Position numbers and translations under genes: made by a program. DNA of 64,000 nucleotides from Actinopolymorpha singaporensis (GTDB taxonomy: Bacteria > Actinomycetota > Actinomycetes > Propionibacteriales > Actinopolymorphaceae). The notes below the pieces were generated by a model. That model had not been told where the DNA came from. It worked only from the letters and a program-made list of their open reading frames with translations, and ran no database searches. Positions 37,308 to 46,887 of this stretch are shown one piece after another; position 1 is the stretch's first letter; each line of letters opens with the position of its first letter. The stretch is taken from NCBI RefSeq assembly GCF_900104745.1, contig NZ_LT629732.1, forward strand, positions 6,311,981 through 6,375,980. The letters run 5' to 3'.

Positions 37308-38846
37308 TCACCTGTCGGCGCGCGGCTCGTCCGGCGGGGGTGGCTCCTCACCCGGGCCGGACGCTTCCTCACCGGGTGGCGGAGAGGTCGTCGCCTCCGG
37401 CGGAGGCACCTCTCCGGGCGGCGGCACCTCTCCGGGCGGCGGCACCTCCGAGGCCGACGGCACCTCGCCGGAAGGCGTCTCACCGGCGGGCGGCGTCTGT
37501 GCCGGAGGTCCGCCCGGGCCGGTGGCCGGCTCCGCCGCACCCCCTCCCGGTGTGTCCGGCGGTCCGGTCCGCGGGGTTCCCGGTGTCCCCGTGCGCCGGG
37601 TCCGTGAGTCTGCGGCGACGCTGCGCACGACGCCGTTCGTCACCGCGACCAGCGGCACGGCGAACAACGCTCCCCCGATGCCGAACAGGTAGCCTCCGGC
37701 CGCGATCGCCAGCAGGATCGCCATCGGATGCAGTCGCACGAACCGTCCCATCAGGAACGGCTGCAGCAGATGCGCCTCCATCTGCTGGACGGCGAGCACC
37801 CCCGCCAGCATCAGCGCCGCCGTGACCGGGCCCCGCGCCACCAGCGCCACCAGCACCGCCACGGAGCCGGACACGAAGGCACCCACCAGCGGCACGAACG
37901 AGGCCAGGAACACCAGCACACCGATCGGCAGCGCGAACGGGACGCGGAGGACCACCGCCACGAGCGTGATGCCCACCGCGTCCACCAGGGCGACCAGGAC
38001 GGTCGCGCGAACGAAAGCGGTCAGGGACACCCAGCCCTGCCGGGCGGCCGCGTCGACGCGTTCCCACCCCCCGCGCGGAAGCAGGCGGACCAGCCAGGCC
38101 CAGATGCGTTCACCCTCGTACAGGAAGAAGTACGTCGTGAACAACGCGATGAAGAACCCGGCGACGACGTGGCCGAGTGTCGTGCCGACCTGCAGCGCAC
38201 CGGCGGTGACCTGCTTGGTGGACAGGGCCTTGCCGAGGTTCTTGAACGCCCGGTTGATCTCCTCCTGCGACACGTGGAACGGACCGTGGACCAGCCACGA
38301 CTGGATCTCGCCGACACCGCTGACGACCTGTTTGTACAGCCCCTGGTAGCCGACCGCGATCTGCTGACCCACCAGCGTGAGCAGCCCGAAGACGACGACG
38401 AAGAGTGCGAGCAGGGTGAGGAACGCCGCCAGGCTGCGCGGAACGGCCTTGCTGATCACCCCGGTGGCCGGCACCAGCAACGCCGTCACCAGGATCGCGA
38501 TGAAGACGGGCACCACGACGACGCTGAGTTCGATCAGCACGTAGCCGACGACCAGCCCGCCCGCCACGAGCAACAACAGCCGCCACGTCCACTCGCTGGC
38601 CACCCGGAGTCCGTGCGGAACGACCTCCGCGTGGTCCGCGGGGTGCTCGCCCTGGGCTGCCGGTTCGGGGCCGGCCTCCGGGTCGGCCTGGCCGGCCTGG
38701 TCGCGGGCCCCGGAGCGACTCGTCCGCAGACGGCGGACGGCACTCAGCAACCGGCTGCGCGGCCGGCCGCCGGCAGCGCCGGCCGCACCGGTCGTTCCCG
38801 CGGCGCCTTCACCGGACTCCGTGCCCCCACCGTCGTTGATCACCAC
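37308..38846 (-). CDS. AI-2E transporter-family membrane protein
   Basis: The 512-residue protein has seven or eight membrane helices in the AI-2E (PerM) pattern: LIELSVVVVPVFIAILVTALL, FALPIGVLVFLASFVPLVGA, and MEAHLLQPFLMGRFVRLHPMA. A basic disordered N-terminus (about 80 residues) and a long Pro/Glu-rich tail flank them. The tail holds PPPGEV repeats encoded by 18-base DNA repeats near 37400-37450. Family members move varied small solutes or ions; quorum-signal export should not be assumed. GTG 38846, with GTG 38843 as alternative. Downstream of the ROK gene by 88 bases. Confidence 0.85.
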   Translation of the reverse strand: MVINDGGGTESGEGAAGTTGAAGAAGGRPRSRLLSAVRRLRTSRSGARDQAGQADPEAGPEPAAQGEHPADHAEVVPHGLRVASEWTWRLLLLVAGGLVVGYVLIELSVVVVPVFIAILVTALLVPATGVISKAVPRSLAAFLTLLALFVVVFGLLTLVGQQIAVGYQGLYKQVVSGVGEIQSWLVHGPFHVSQEEINRAFKNLGKALSTKQVTAGALQVGTTLGHVVAGFFIALFTTYFFLYEGERIWAWLVRLLPRGGWERVDAAARQGWVSLTAFVRATVLVALVDAVGITLVAVVLRVPFALPIGVLVFLASFVPLVGAFVSGSVAVLVALVARGPVTAALMLAGVLAVQQMEAHLLQPFLMGRFVRLHPMAILLAIAAGGYLFGIGGALFAVPLVAVTNGVVRSVAADSRTRRTGTPGTPRTGPPDTPGGGAAEPATGPGGPPAQTPPAGETPSGEVPSASEVPPPGEVPPPGEVPPPEATTSPPPGEEASGPGEEPPPPDEPRADR

Positions 38847-38934
38847 GGGTTCCTACCCGATGAACGAAGGCGACAACATGCCCGTCCGGGGTCCGCCGGC
38901 TCGGTCGGTGTTCCGGACGGCACCGCGGCCACCA

Positions 38935-39918
38935 TCAGTCGGCGGACCAGTAGCGGTCGCCGCGCAGGATGAATCCCGCGGCGCCGACGATGCCGGCGTC
39001 CTGGTCGAGGATGGGCCGTTCCACCTTCACGTGGCGGGTGAACTCCATCCGGGCGTACTCCCGCAGGGTGCGTTCCAGCGGATCGAACAGCAGGGGCCCG
39101 ACCTGGGAGACCCCGCCGCCGAGCACGACGCGTTCGACGTCACACAGCGCGACCGCGGACGCGATGCCCAGGCCGAGTGCCCAGCCGGCCCGCTCGAACG
39201 CTGCCCGGGCCACCTTGTGGTCGGCCCGGGCGTCGTCGGCGAGGTCCCGGGCGTTCGCCGTCGGGTCGTTCGGCCGCCAGCCCTGCTCACGGGCCCAGGC
39301 CGCGAGACCCGGTCCGCGCGCGAACGCCTCGACGCAGCCGCGGGAGCCGCAGCCGCACGGCGGGCCCTGCGGGTCGACGACCATGTGCCCCACGTGCCCG
39401 GCGTTGCCGCTGCCGCCGTCGATCAGCCGGCCGCCGAGGATCAGGCCGCCGCCCACCCCGGTGGACACGACCATGCCGAGCATGTTGGCAACGCCCCGTC
39501 CCGCGCCCTGCCAGTGCTCGGCCACCACGACGGCCACGGCGTCGTTGTGCACCCGGACCGGCAGGCCGGGGTACGCCGCGGCCAGCCGGGCGCGCAGCGG
39601 GAAGTCCCGCCACGGCAGCAGGTTGACCGGGGAGACCGCGCCCTCCGGCCAGCGCATCGGCCCCCCGCAGCCCACGCCGACTCCCTGGATCGCCGGGCGG
39701 CCGGCGGCGTCCAGTACCGATTCGCACAGAGCGTGCAGGCGCGCCCAGATGGCGTCCGCGTCGTCGTCGTGGCTGGCCAGCGTCGGCGCGCGATCGCTCA
39801 CGAGTACCCGGCCGTCGGCGTCGACCACGCCGGCGGCGATCTTGGTCCCGCCGATGTCGACGGCGAGAACGGGTTCGGTACGTGCGTCTGCCGGGTGGCC
39901 GGCTTCCAGGTCGGTCAT
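38935..39918 (-). CDS. ROK-family sugar kinase (glucokinase-like)
   Basis: The 327-residue kinase begins with the ATP-binding LAVDIGGTKIAAGVVD. It has the catalytic HNDAVAVVVAEH region, GNAGHVGHMVVDPQGPPCGC, and the ROK zinc signature CGCGSRGCVEAF, where His and three Cys bind zinc. It lacks a DNA-binding domain, so it is a kinase rather than a repressor. Glucose is the commonest substrate of such proteins; N-acetyl sugars are possible. ATG 39918 gives the conserved short N-terminus. Confidence 0.88.
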   Translation of the reverse strand: MTDLEAGHPADARTEPVLAVDIGGTKIAAGVVDADGRVLVSDRAPTLASHDDDADAIWARLHALCESVLDAAGRPAIQGVGVGCGGPMRWPEGAVSPVNLLPWRDFPLRARLAAAYPGLPVRVHNDAVAVVVAEHWQGAGRGVANMLGMVVSTGVGGGLILGGRLIDGGSGNAGHVGHMVVDPQGPPCGCGSRGCVEAFARGPGLAAWAREQGWRPNDPTANARDLADDARADHKVARAAFERAGWALGLGIASAVALCDVERVVLGGGVSQVGPLLFDPLERTLREYARMEFTRHVKVERPILDQDAGIVGAAGFILRGDRYWSAD

Positions 39919-40076
39919 GCACGCATCTTGCCCGGTCCCTTGCCAACGCCGGACATGAGGACGAAGCTTCGGCGCAGCGGCCTCCATGACCCGTCAGGCC
40001 GAGTGACCGGCGCCGGCATCGACGGCGACCGGCGTTCTGGGCCGACACGGGTCGGCGCGACGAGGAGGCTTCGCGC

Positions 40077-41189
40077 ATGCAGTGGTACGACGGCCCCACC
40101 AGGCCCGACCGTCAGCCACCGCCTGTCAGCGACCGTCCTCCACCGGCCGCGGGATCCCGATCCGGACGCCGGCCGTACGCGGACGCCTCCCCCTACGCCG
40201 GCTCCCGCGACCGTGATCCCCGCGGCCGGCAGGCGTCCGGCGGGGACCCGTACGCACGTCCGGCGTCCGGGGAAGGGACGGACGCCGACGTCGCCGAGGT
40301 CGGCTCACCCCGCCGTCGCCTCCCGCGCTGGGTGCGGTTCAGCCTGGCCGTCGCAACCGCCCTCGTGGTCGGCTGGCTGGCGCTGACCCGGCTCACCGCG
40401 CCCGACGCGGACGTCCGGGCGGCCCGACCGCGGTTCCCCGACAACTTCACCACCCAGGTCGACGTCACGGTCCGGAGCCGGGTCGGTGACCCGCAGGTCG
40501 TCCTGCCGCCGCGGCCGCCGGCGTTGCCCGGCCTGGAGTTCGCCGGCACGAACGGCGAGGCCGGCCCGACGGTCCAGGGACGCATGGAGTGGCGGTCGAT
40601 CGAGGTGCCGGGGCACGGGCAGCGTGGCTTCTCGCTGTACTGGAAGGTGCGGGACTGCGCAGACGCCCTGGCCGCCGGCGAGCGCGAGGTCGCCGTCCCG
40701 CTGAGGGTGGTCGGTGCCCGCGGCGCGGGCAGCACGCTCCGGCTGTCCGTCGGCGTGCAGCGCGACCTGCTGCCCTCGGTCTGTACGACCGACCAGGACG
40801 CCGGCCGACCCCGACTGGTGGCGGCCGGCCCGGTCAGGGGCGCGGGCCGCGACACGTTGCAGGTGCTCGTCACCGTGCAGAACGTCGGCGGCCGGCCGCT
40901 GACCTACCGCGACACCGTGGTCACCGCCGACTCCTCGCTGCGAGTGCTGTCCCTCAGCGGCGACTCGGCCCGCCCGGACGCCGTGGGACAGGACCAACCG
41001 AGACTGGTGCCGGTGGGCGAGGAGCGAACCATCCCGCTGGTGTTCCACGCCAACGACTGCCGGGTCCCGGTGGACAGCGCCGCCGCGGTGACGATGCGCT
41101 TCGCCGGGCAGCCGGGCCGGCCGGTGGAGCTGCCGGTCAGGCTGGCCGACAACTGGGAGAACTTCCTCGGCGTCTGTGCCGGCCCCTGA
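40077..41189 (+). CDS. Single-pass membrane protein of unknown function
   Basis: The 370-residue protein has an 80-residue disordered N-terminus rich in Pro, Arg, Asp and Tyr. One membrane helix (FSLAVATALVVGWLAL, residues about 88-103) follows, then a 260-residue extracytoplasmic region that looks all-beta. Cys in VRDCADAL, SVCTTD, NDCRVP and GVCAGP could make disulphides. I recognise no family. GAGGAGG lies before ATG 40077. It ends six bases from the convergent pseudo-AAA gene. Confidence 0.75.
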   Translation: MQWYDGPTRPDRQPPPVSDRPPPAAGSRSGRRPYADASPYAGSRDRDPRGRQASGGDPYARPASGEGTDADVAEVGSPRRRLPRWVRFSLAVATALVVGWLALTRLTAPDADVRAARPRFPDNFTTQVDVTVRSRVGDPQVVLPPRPPALPGLEFAGTNGEAGPTVQGRMEWRSIEVPGHGQRGFSLYWKVRDCADALAAGEREVAVPLRVVGARGAGSTLRLSVGVQRDLLPSVCTTDQDAGRPRLVAAGPVRGAGRDTLQVLVTVQNVGGRPLTYRDTVVTADSSLRVLSLSGDSARPDAVGQDQPRLVPVGEERTIPLVFHANDCRVPVDSAAAVTMRFAGQPGRPVELPVRLADNWENFLGVCAGP

Positions 41190-41195
41190 GGACCC

Positions 41196-43472
41196 TCAGC
41201 GCCCGACCTCGGCGTCGGCGGGCTCGGCGTCGGCGGGCTCGGCGTCGGCGGGCTCGGCGTCGGCGGGCTCGGCGTCGGCCGGCTCGGCGTCGGCGGTCGG
41301 CAGGTCGACGACATCGACCAACGGCGAGTTCGCCCGGTTCGTCCGCCGGCGGGCGGCGGCGACCGCGAGGTCGGCCAGCCGGGTGGCCAGTCCGGCGTTG
41401 CGCCTCTCCTCGACCGGCTGTGCGTTCCGGACGGACTCCCCTGGCTCCGTCCCGGCAGCCGAGCCCGAACGCGACGTCACCGACGCCCGGGTCGCGGCCA
41501 GCAGGTCGCCGGCCGCCAGGAGCGCGTCGGGTGTCGTGGTCGCCCCGCGCCGGTCGAGCGCGCGGCCGAACAGCACGGCGAAGTCGCCGGCCGCGAACTC
41601 GCGAGTACGCACCACCCGCCACCAGGCCGCCAGGGACGGGCTGGCGTGGACCAGCCGGCGGTAGCCGTCCGGGCCGCCGAACGCGACGAGCTGCACGCGA
41701 GCGCCGTGTGCGCTGATCAGCCGGTGCAGTTCCTGCGCCAGCGGCCGGCCGATCCGCTCGTAACTCACCAGCCGGTCGAGTCCGTCGATGGCGATCAGGC
41801 GTTCGCCGTCGCAGCCCTCCACCCGGTCCCGGAGCTGGGCGACCGCGCTGTCGGCGTCCAGCGGGGCGAACTGCTCGTGGTGGAGCCACACCGCGGTTCC
41901 GTCGAAGCCGCGCAGGGTCATCAGCCGGGCGAGCACGTCGACCGCGAGGTCGGCGCCCACGTCCGGCGGCCCGGTCACCAGCAGCCGGAGGTCCTGGGCG
42001 GGCATGTCCACGAGTTCTCGGAGCACCGCGACCAGAGCCGGCTGCCCCACGATCCGGTCGATCATCGCGGTCGCCTGGGCCAGCGCCGAGGCCCGGGCGC
42101 ACACCGGTCCGCCCGCGGGTGCGGGGAGGGATCGGGCGGACCGGTCCGACGCGTCGTCCGGCCCCTCGTTCGGGCCCTCGTTCGGCCCCTCGTTCGGCCC
42201 CGTCGCCTCACCGGGCCCCTCGCTGCCGGACACCTCAGCCGGAACGAGCGCCCCCGCCGCGTTCCGGCGTACCTCACCGTTGCTGTGCCCGACCGGCGGG
42301 AAAACGTCTTCCGTGGCGAGCCAGGCGGGCGCTGCCACCACGCCGGTGAGTGGATGGCGCACCCGCCGGACCCGGAACAGCCGGCGTACGTCGTCCTGGA
42401 ACTCCCCCACCGGAACCAGACACGACTCGGGCGTCACCGCGTCGCCGGGCAGACCCTGGACCACGCCGGTCAGCCGGACCGCGAGGTCCAGCCAGGTCCT
42501 GGCCACGCCGAACTCCCCGGCCACCAGCGCCCGGGCCAGCCAGGACCGCACCTGAGCCCGCCACGCGTCGGCGTCCCACGTCCGCACGTCCTCCGGAAGC
42601 CGGGCGCCCACCTGCGCGTACAGGTCAGCGCGTACGCCGACGGCGAGCTCGGGCGGCACGGTGGTGAGCCCGGCCTGCACCAGCAGGCGGGAGAACGCGG
42701 TGCAGACGTCGTCCCCGCCCGGTACGGCGGCGATGAGAAGCTCGTGCGCCGCGCACCAGCCGTCGACGATCCAGCTCAGGTAGCCGACGTTGCCGGTGAG
42801 TTCGGGCAGGGCGGCCACGAGGTCGTCCCCGGCCGAGTCCGCCCAGCGTTCCCGCAGCCGGGCCCATCCCGACGGCAGACTCGGCGCGGAGAGGGTGGCC
42901 TCCACCAGGTCGTGGTCGGCCGCGGCGTGTTCGTACAGCCTCAGCAGGCCCTGCCGCCGGGTCTCCAGGGACTCGATCCCCTCCAGCGCCCGCAGGATCT
43001 CCACGGTCAGCTCCCACGCCAGCCGGCGAAGGCCGCGGTCGCCGCCGGCTGCCCGGAACAGTTCACCGCCCGGCGGACGCCACGAAGCTGCGGGGGCCAC
43101 CCACCCGGCGTACGGGTCACCCGGCGCGTCCCCGCCCCGACCGGCTGCCGTGCCACCGGCGTGGTGCGACCTCACCAGGTCGTGCTCCAGCCGCAGCCAG
43201 GACCCGGAGCGGACCGCGACGTCACCGCAGAGGAAGGCGGTGATGCCGAGCACGTCGGCGACCACGGCCGGCACCGGCGTACGGAGCTGCGGATGCTCGT
43301 CGAGGACCAGCAGCGCCGCGCGCGGGTCCTCGGCCAGCGCGTCCACGCGTTCGGCCAGCTCCGCGACCAGGCCGTCCGGGACCTGCCACCTGCCCCACGA
43401 GTACAGGTCGAACACCGACTCCTCGCGGAACATCGCCTCGAGGGCGCCGTGTGCCCGGGCGTTGGTCTGCAC
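41196..43472 (-). CDS. Uncharacterised protein with a degenerate AAA+ core and tandem repeats
   Basis: The 758-residue protein has a long helical N-terminal half of unknown fold. A linker with GPNE repeats follows, then a region resembling the AAA+ core of CbxX/EccA proteins (IVGQPALVAVLRELV, LLVTGPPDVGADLAVDVL near 499, LIAIDGLDRL near 557). The Walker A Lys/Thr are replaced (GPPDVGAD instead of GPPGTGKT) and the Walker B Glu is Gly, so ATP hydrolysis is unlikely. The tail is five or six DAEPA units. GTG 43472 has GGAGGA six bases upstream. An in-frame start at 43592 would add 40 residues without a ribosome binding site. Function unknown. Confidence 0.7.
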   Translation of the reverse strand: MQTNARAHGALEAMFREESVFDLYSWGRWQVPDGLVAELAERVDALAEDPRAALLVLDEHPQLRTPVPAVVADVLGITAFLCGDVAVRSGSWLRLEHDLVRSHHAGGTAAGRGGDAPGDPYAGWVAPAASWRPPGGELFRAAGGDRGLRRLAWELTVEILRALEGIESLETRRQGLLRLYEHAAADHDLVEATLSAPSLPSGWARLRERWADSAGDDLVAALPELTGNVGYLSWIVDGWCAAHELLIAAVPGGDDVCTAFSRLLVQAGLTTVPPELAVGVRADLYAQVGARLPEDVRTWDADAWRAQVRSWLARALVAGEFGVARTWLDLAVRLTGVVQGLPGDAVTPESCLVPVGEFQDDVRRLFRVRRVRHPLTGVVAAPAWLATEDVFPPVGHSNGEVRRNAAGALVPAEVSGSEGPGEATGPNEGPNEGPNEGPDDASDRSARSLPAPAGGPVCARASALAQATAMIDRIVGQPALVAVLRELVDMPAQDLRLLVTGPPDVGADLAVDVLARLMTLRGFDGTAVWLHHEQFAPLDADSAVAQLRDRVEGCDGERLIAIDGLDRLVSYERIGRPLAQELHRLISAHGARVQLVAFGGPDGYRRLVHASPSLAAWWRVVRTREFAAGDFAVLFGRALDRRGATTTPDALLAAGDLLAATRASVTSRSGSAAGTEPGESVRNAQPVEERRNAGLATRLADLAVAAARRRTNRANSPLVDVVDLPTADAEPADAEPADAEPADAEPADAEPADAEVGR
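41211..41300. repeat. 15-base coding tandem repeat
   Basis: Six consecutive 15-base units (five near-identical, GGCGTCGGCGGGCTC) encode the DAEPA repeats at the C-terminus of the minus-strand pseudo-AAA gene. Copy number could vary between strains by slippage. Confidence 0.85.
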
Positions 43473-43675
43473 TGGTGGTCCTCCGGCTTCCGGGCACGCC
43501 AGGTGGCCGGGCGTCGGGCGAACCTCGGCCGGGACAGGGACCGAGACCGCGGAAAGGAACAAGATCGCGCGCAGCCTAGCGGAGTCGATCACGAACTCCC
43601 ACTGTGTGATCGCGTGCCGAACACCTCGACCGAAGGGCCTTTGCAGGACACCGCCGCGGGGCAGGTTTCCTCCTG

Positions 43676-44524
43676 GTGACCAACGACATGAACCCGACTC
43701 GCGCAGGCGGCTCCGGACCGGTCAGGGTCGGGCCGATCGAGGACCCGGCGCGACTGCCCGAGGCGGTCGAGCTCTACCGGACGGTCCTGGAGCTGCGGCC
43801 CGGCGACCCGGCGGTGAGCCCGCGGCTGCTCGCCGGGCTGCCCCGCAACGGCGGCTCGGTGATCGGCGCGTACGCCGGGGACACGCTGGTGGGATTCGCG
43901 TACGGCTACGTCGGCCGGGACTCCGTGACCGGGGAGGTCTACCACTACTCCCAGGCCGCCGTGGTCGGCCGGGACTGGCAGGGACGAGGGGTCGGGCGGG
44001 CGCTGAAGCAGGGCCAGCGGGAGTACGTCCTGGCCACCGGGCTCACCCGGATGCGCTGGGCCTACGACCCGGTCCGTGCCCGCAACGCGCACTTCAACCT
44101 GGACGTGCTGGGCGCGCGGGGCCGGTGGTTCGTCCGCGACCTCTACGGCCCGGACAGGCGTGAACCGGGCCGTGGAGGTCCCGCCGAGCCCACCGACCGG
44201 CTGGTCGTGGAGTGGGACCTGGCCGGCGCTCCGTCGCCGGTCCCAGGCCTGGCCGTGGACCTGCCTGCGGACCGGCTGCCGGCGTGGGGCGAGACGGCAC
44301 CGGCCGGGGACGACCTGCTTCTCGGCGTACCACGCACGTGGTCGCGGACGGAGCCGGAGCCGGGCAGGGCGGCGCGGGTTCGCGCCGGAGTCCGCCATGC
44401 GCTGGAGTCCGCACTGGGCCAGGGGTACGTCGCGGTGTCGTGCGGTGCGCTGTCCCCGTCCTCCGGTACCAGGGGCGACGCCCGCGCCGACACCGCGTAC
44501 TACCGGCTTCGCCGCGACGTCTGA
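43676..44524 (+). CDS. GNAT acetyltransferase, COG3375-like
   Basis: The 282-residue protein has the acetyl-CoA loop VVGRDWQGRGVGRALKQGQR near residues 98-117. LTRMRWAYDPVRARNAHFNL follows, which is characteristic of the COG3375 predicted acetyltransferases. Substrate unknown. GTG 43676 has no clear ribosome binding site; ATG 43688 is an in-frame alternative. Divergent from the pseudo-AAA gene over 203 bases. Confidence 0.8.
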   Translation: MTNDMNPTRAGGSGPVRVGPIEDPARLPEAVELYRTVLELRPGDPAVSPRLLAGLPRNGGSVIGAYAGDTLVGFAYGYVGRDSVTGEVYHYSQAAVVGRDWQGRGVGRALKQGQREYVLATGLTRMRWAYDPVRARNAHFNLDVLGARGRWFVRDLYGPDRREPGRGGPAEPTDRLVVEWDLAGAPSPVPGLAVDLPADRLPAWGETAPAGDDLLLGVPRTWSRTEPEPGRAARVRAGVRHALESALGQGYVAVSCGALSPSSGTRGDARADTAYYRLRRDV

Positions 44525-44559
44525 ACACGCCGGGCCGGTGGGCCGGTCGGCCCCCCGTC

Positions 44560-45429
44560 TCAGCCGACCGAGCGCAGCTTGGGCAGGATCTCGGCGACCT
44601 GCTCCGCCCGCGCCACGGCGTCGTCGCCGCGCACCACGACGATCACCTCGCCGATACCGACCCCGGCGTACGCCTCGGCCTGCCGCAGCAGGTGGTCGGT
44701 GCCCTCGTCGGCGCGGATCTGGACCGTGCGGCGGATCTGCGCCGGGTCGCGGCCGACGTCGTGGCAGTGCCGGTCGAGCACACCGGACAGTTCGGCGATC
44801 TCCTCGACGGAGCCGCCGGCGGCGTTCCAGGCGTCGGCGTACTGCGCGACGATCCGCAGGGTGCGCCTGCGACCGCTCCCGCCGATCCACAGCGGCGGCC
44901 CCGGCTTCTGCACCGGCTTGGGGTTGGCCAGCGCGTCGGTGAGGTCGTAGTGCTCACCGTGGAAGGTGGTCTTCGGCTCGGTCCACAGCGACCTGATCAC
45001 CTGGCAGGCCTCCTCGAACCGGTCGAGGCGGCCCTTCACACTGCCCAGATCGATGCCGAGCATGGTGTGCTCGATCTCCGCCCATGCCGCGCCGAGGCCG
45101 AACTCCAGCCGGCCGCCGGACAGGTGGTCGACGGTCACCGCCATCTTCGCCAGCACGGCGGGATGGCGGTAGGTGACGCCGGTGACCATGCAGCCGATCC
45201 GCACCCGCTGCGTACCCTCGGCCATCGCCGCGAGCAGCGTCCAGCCCTCGAAGACGTCGCCCTCCGGTTCGCCGTGGATGGCGGCGAAGTGGTCGAAGTT
45301 CCAGCAGCTGTCGAAGCCGGCCTGGTCGGCCAGCTGCCACACGCGGCGCAGGTGGTCGACGGTGGTGTTCTGGGGCGCGAGCTTGACACCGACCCGCAGG
45401 CCCGAAGAGTTCTCCGCGACAGAAGTCAT
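44560..45429 (-). CDS. LLM-class F420-dependent oxidoreductase
   Basis: The 289-residue luciferase-like TIM barrel contains WQLADQAGFDSCWNFDHF, IGCMVTGVTYRHPAVLAKMA, VDHLSGGRLEFGLGAAW and PPLWIGGSGRRRTLRIVAQY. These fit the F420-using subgroup found throughout actinobacteria. Substrate unknown. It begins nine bases after the MutL-like gene stop, so the MazG-like, MutL-like and LLM genes appear to form one operon. Confidence 0.88.
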   Translation of the reverse strand: MTSVAENSSGLRVGVKLAPQNTTVDHLRRVWQLADQAGFDSCWNFDHFAAIHGEPEGDVFEGWTLLAAMAEGTQRVRIGCMVTGVTYRHPAVLAKMAVTVDHLSGGRLEFGLGAAWAEIEHTMLGIDLGSVKGRLDRFEEACQVIRSLWTEPKTTFHGEHYDLTDALANPKPVQKPGPPLWIGGSGRRRTLRIVAQYADAWNAAGGSVEEIAELSGVLDRHCHDVGRDPAQIRRTVQIRADEGTDHLLRQAEAYAGVGIGEVIVVVRGDDAVARAEQVAEILPKLRSVG

Positions 45430-45438
45430 GCGCCAGTC

Positions 45439-46887
45439 TTACCGCGCCGGGCCCCGAACGGGCGAGGGCGGCGTTCCCGTTTCCGGTCGTACCGCCTGCG
45501 CCAGCCGGGCGGCCAGTGCGGCGGCCGCGCCGGGGTGGTCTGGCGCCAACAGGCCGACGGCCGCGAGCACGTAGTCGCGGTCCACCGCGAGCTCCGGGCG
45601 CTCGGGAACCATCCGGCCGTGCCCGCCGGCTCCGGCCAGCCCGGTCGCCACGACCCTTCGGGCGACCACGGGATCCACGTGCCGCAGCAGGCCGCCCGAA
45701 CCCACCAGCAGCCCCACCGCGCGCAGGTCCTTGCCGGCGCGGTCGACCGTCGGCCCGGCCGGGCCGGTGACCACCTGGGACCGTCCGGCGTGCCGGCGCA
45801 GGGCCAGCTTGACGGCGAGTTCTGCCAGGCGTATGTCGACGTCAAGATCAGCTTGCTCCGTGGCGACGTACCCGGGATCCTCCTTGCGGCGTTCGGCCTC
45901 CGCCCGCAGCGTCGTGACGTCCGGCCCGGTTCCCGCTTCGCCCGCCTCGTCGAGCAAACCGGCCTTGACGGCTGCTCGAACGATCTCCGGCGCGTTCCAC
46001 CTCAGACCCAGATCGCCCTCGACGGTACGGCTGACCGGCAGCGTGGCGACGACCTCGCGGCCCAGTCCGGCGTCCTCCGGATCGGGTTCGACCACGGAGT
46101 GCACGTCCGTGGTGGCCCCGCCGACGTCCACCACGACCACGCCCGGCACGTTGCAGGCGCGGGCCAGCACCTCCACTCCGCGCAGTACCAGGTCGGGGGT
46201 GGCACCCACGACGAAGCGGGCGAACTCCTCCCGCCGGGACAGGTGCTTGCCGCCGATCACGTGCCGGACGAACATCTCCCGGATCGCGGCCCTGGCCGGG
46301 TCCGGGCACACCACGCCGATGCGCGGCAGGACGTTGTCGGTGACCACCGCCGCGACCCCGGCGTCGGCAAGCACGCCGGCGACCTCCGCGCCGCAGGCCG
46401 CGTTGCCGGCCACGACGACCGGGGCGGTCGAGGGCGCGGCTGCCAGTGCCCGCGCGTTGGCCCGCAGGACCGCGGTGTTGCCGCCGTCGGTGCCGCCGGC
46501 CAGCAGGACCAGGTCCGGCGCCGTCGCCGCCATCGCGATCGCCGCGGCGGGGTCCAGGACACCGGCCGCCACGTGGACCACCCGGCCGCCGGAGGAGGTG
46601 GCGACACGCTCGCCGGCCTCGACCGTCACCAGTCGCTCGTTGCCGACGACCGCGATCCGCAGCCCGCCGCCGGCGCTCGAGCATGCTCGCACCGGCCAGG
46701 TCGGCTCCTCACCGGTCACCGTCGCGAGGTCGGCACGCAGCAGGTCCAGCGCCTCCATCAGGTCGGTGCCGATGGTCGTGCGCCGGCTGCCGGTGGCGAC
46801 CAGCTCCCCGGTCGAGACGTCGACCAGGGCAGCCTTGGTGAAGGTCGACCCGAAGTCGACGCACAGGATCCGCGTAGGGCCGGTCAC
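45439..46887 (-). CDS. MutL/GlmL-type ASKHA ATPase (mutase-associated)
   Basis: The 482-residue protein has an actin-like ATPase fold: phosphate 1 loop LCVDFGSTFTKAALVDV, LLAGGTDGGNTAVL, and VVVVDVGGATTDVHSVV. It matches the glutamate mutase L (MutL) family of accessory proteins, which are usually encoded with B12-dependent aminomutases. No mutase gene is in this window, so the partner is unknown. GTG 46887 overlaps the MazG-like stop (GTGA). The name is unrelated to the mismatch-repair MutL. Confidence 0.82.
   Translation of the reverse strand: MTGPTRILCVDFGSTFTKAALVDVSTGELVATGSRRTTIGTDLMEALDLLRADLATVTGEEPTWPVRACSSAGGGLRIAVVGNERLVTVEAGERVATSSGGRVVHVAAGVLDPAAAIAMAATAPDLVLLAGGTDGGNTAVLRANARALAAAPSTAPVVVAGNAACGAEVAGVLADAGVAAVVTDNVLPRIGVVCPDPARAAIREMFVRHVIGGKHLSRREEFARFVVGATPDLVLRGVEVLARACNVPGVVVVDVGGATTDVHSVVEPDPEDAGLGREVVATLPVSRTVEGDLGLRWNAPEIVRAAVKAGLLDEAGEAGTGPDVTTLRAEAERRKEDPGYVATEQADLDVDIRLAELAVKLALRRHAGRSQVVTGPAGPTVDRAGKDLRAVGLLVGSGGLLRHVDPVVARRVVATGLAGAGGHGRMVPERPELAVDRDYVLAAVGLLAPDHPGAAAALAARLAQAVRPETGTPPSPVRGPAR

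Noticed and set aside
41211-41300. Regular short repeats suggesting a CRISPR-like array
   Set aside because: Units are contiguous without spacers and lie in frame in a gene, so they are a coding minisatellite.
45439-46887. Mismatch-repair MutL
   Set aside because: The motifs are those of actin-like ASKHA ATPases of the mutase-accessory MutL family, not GHKL ATPases.
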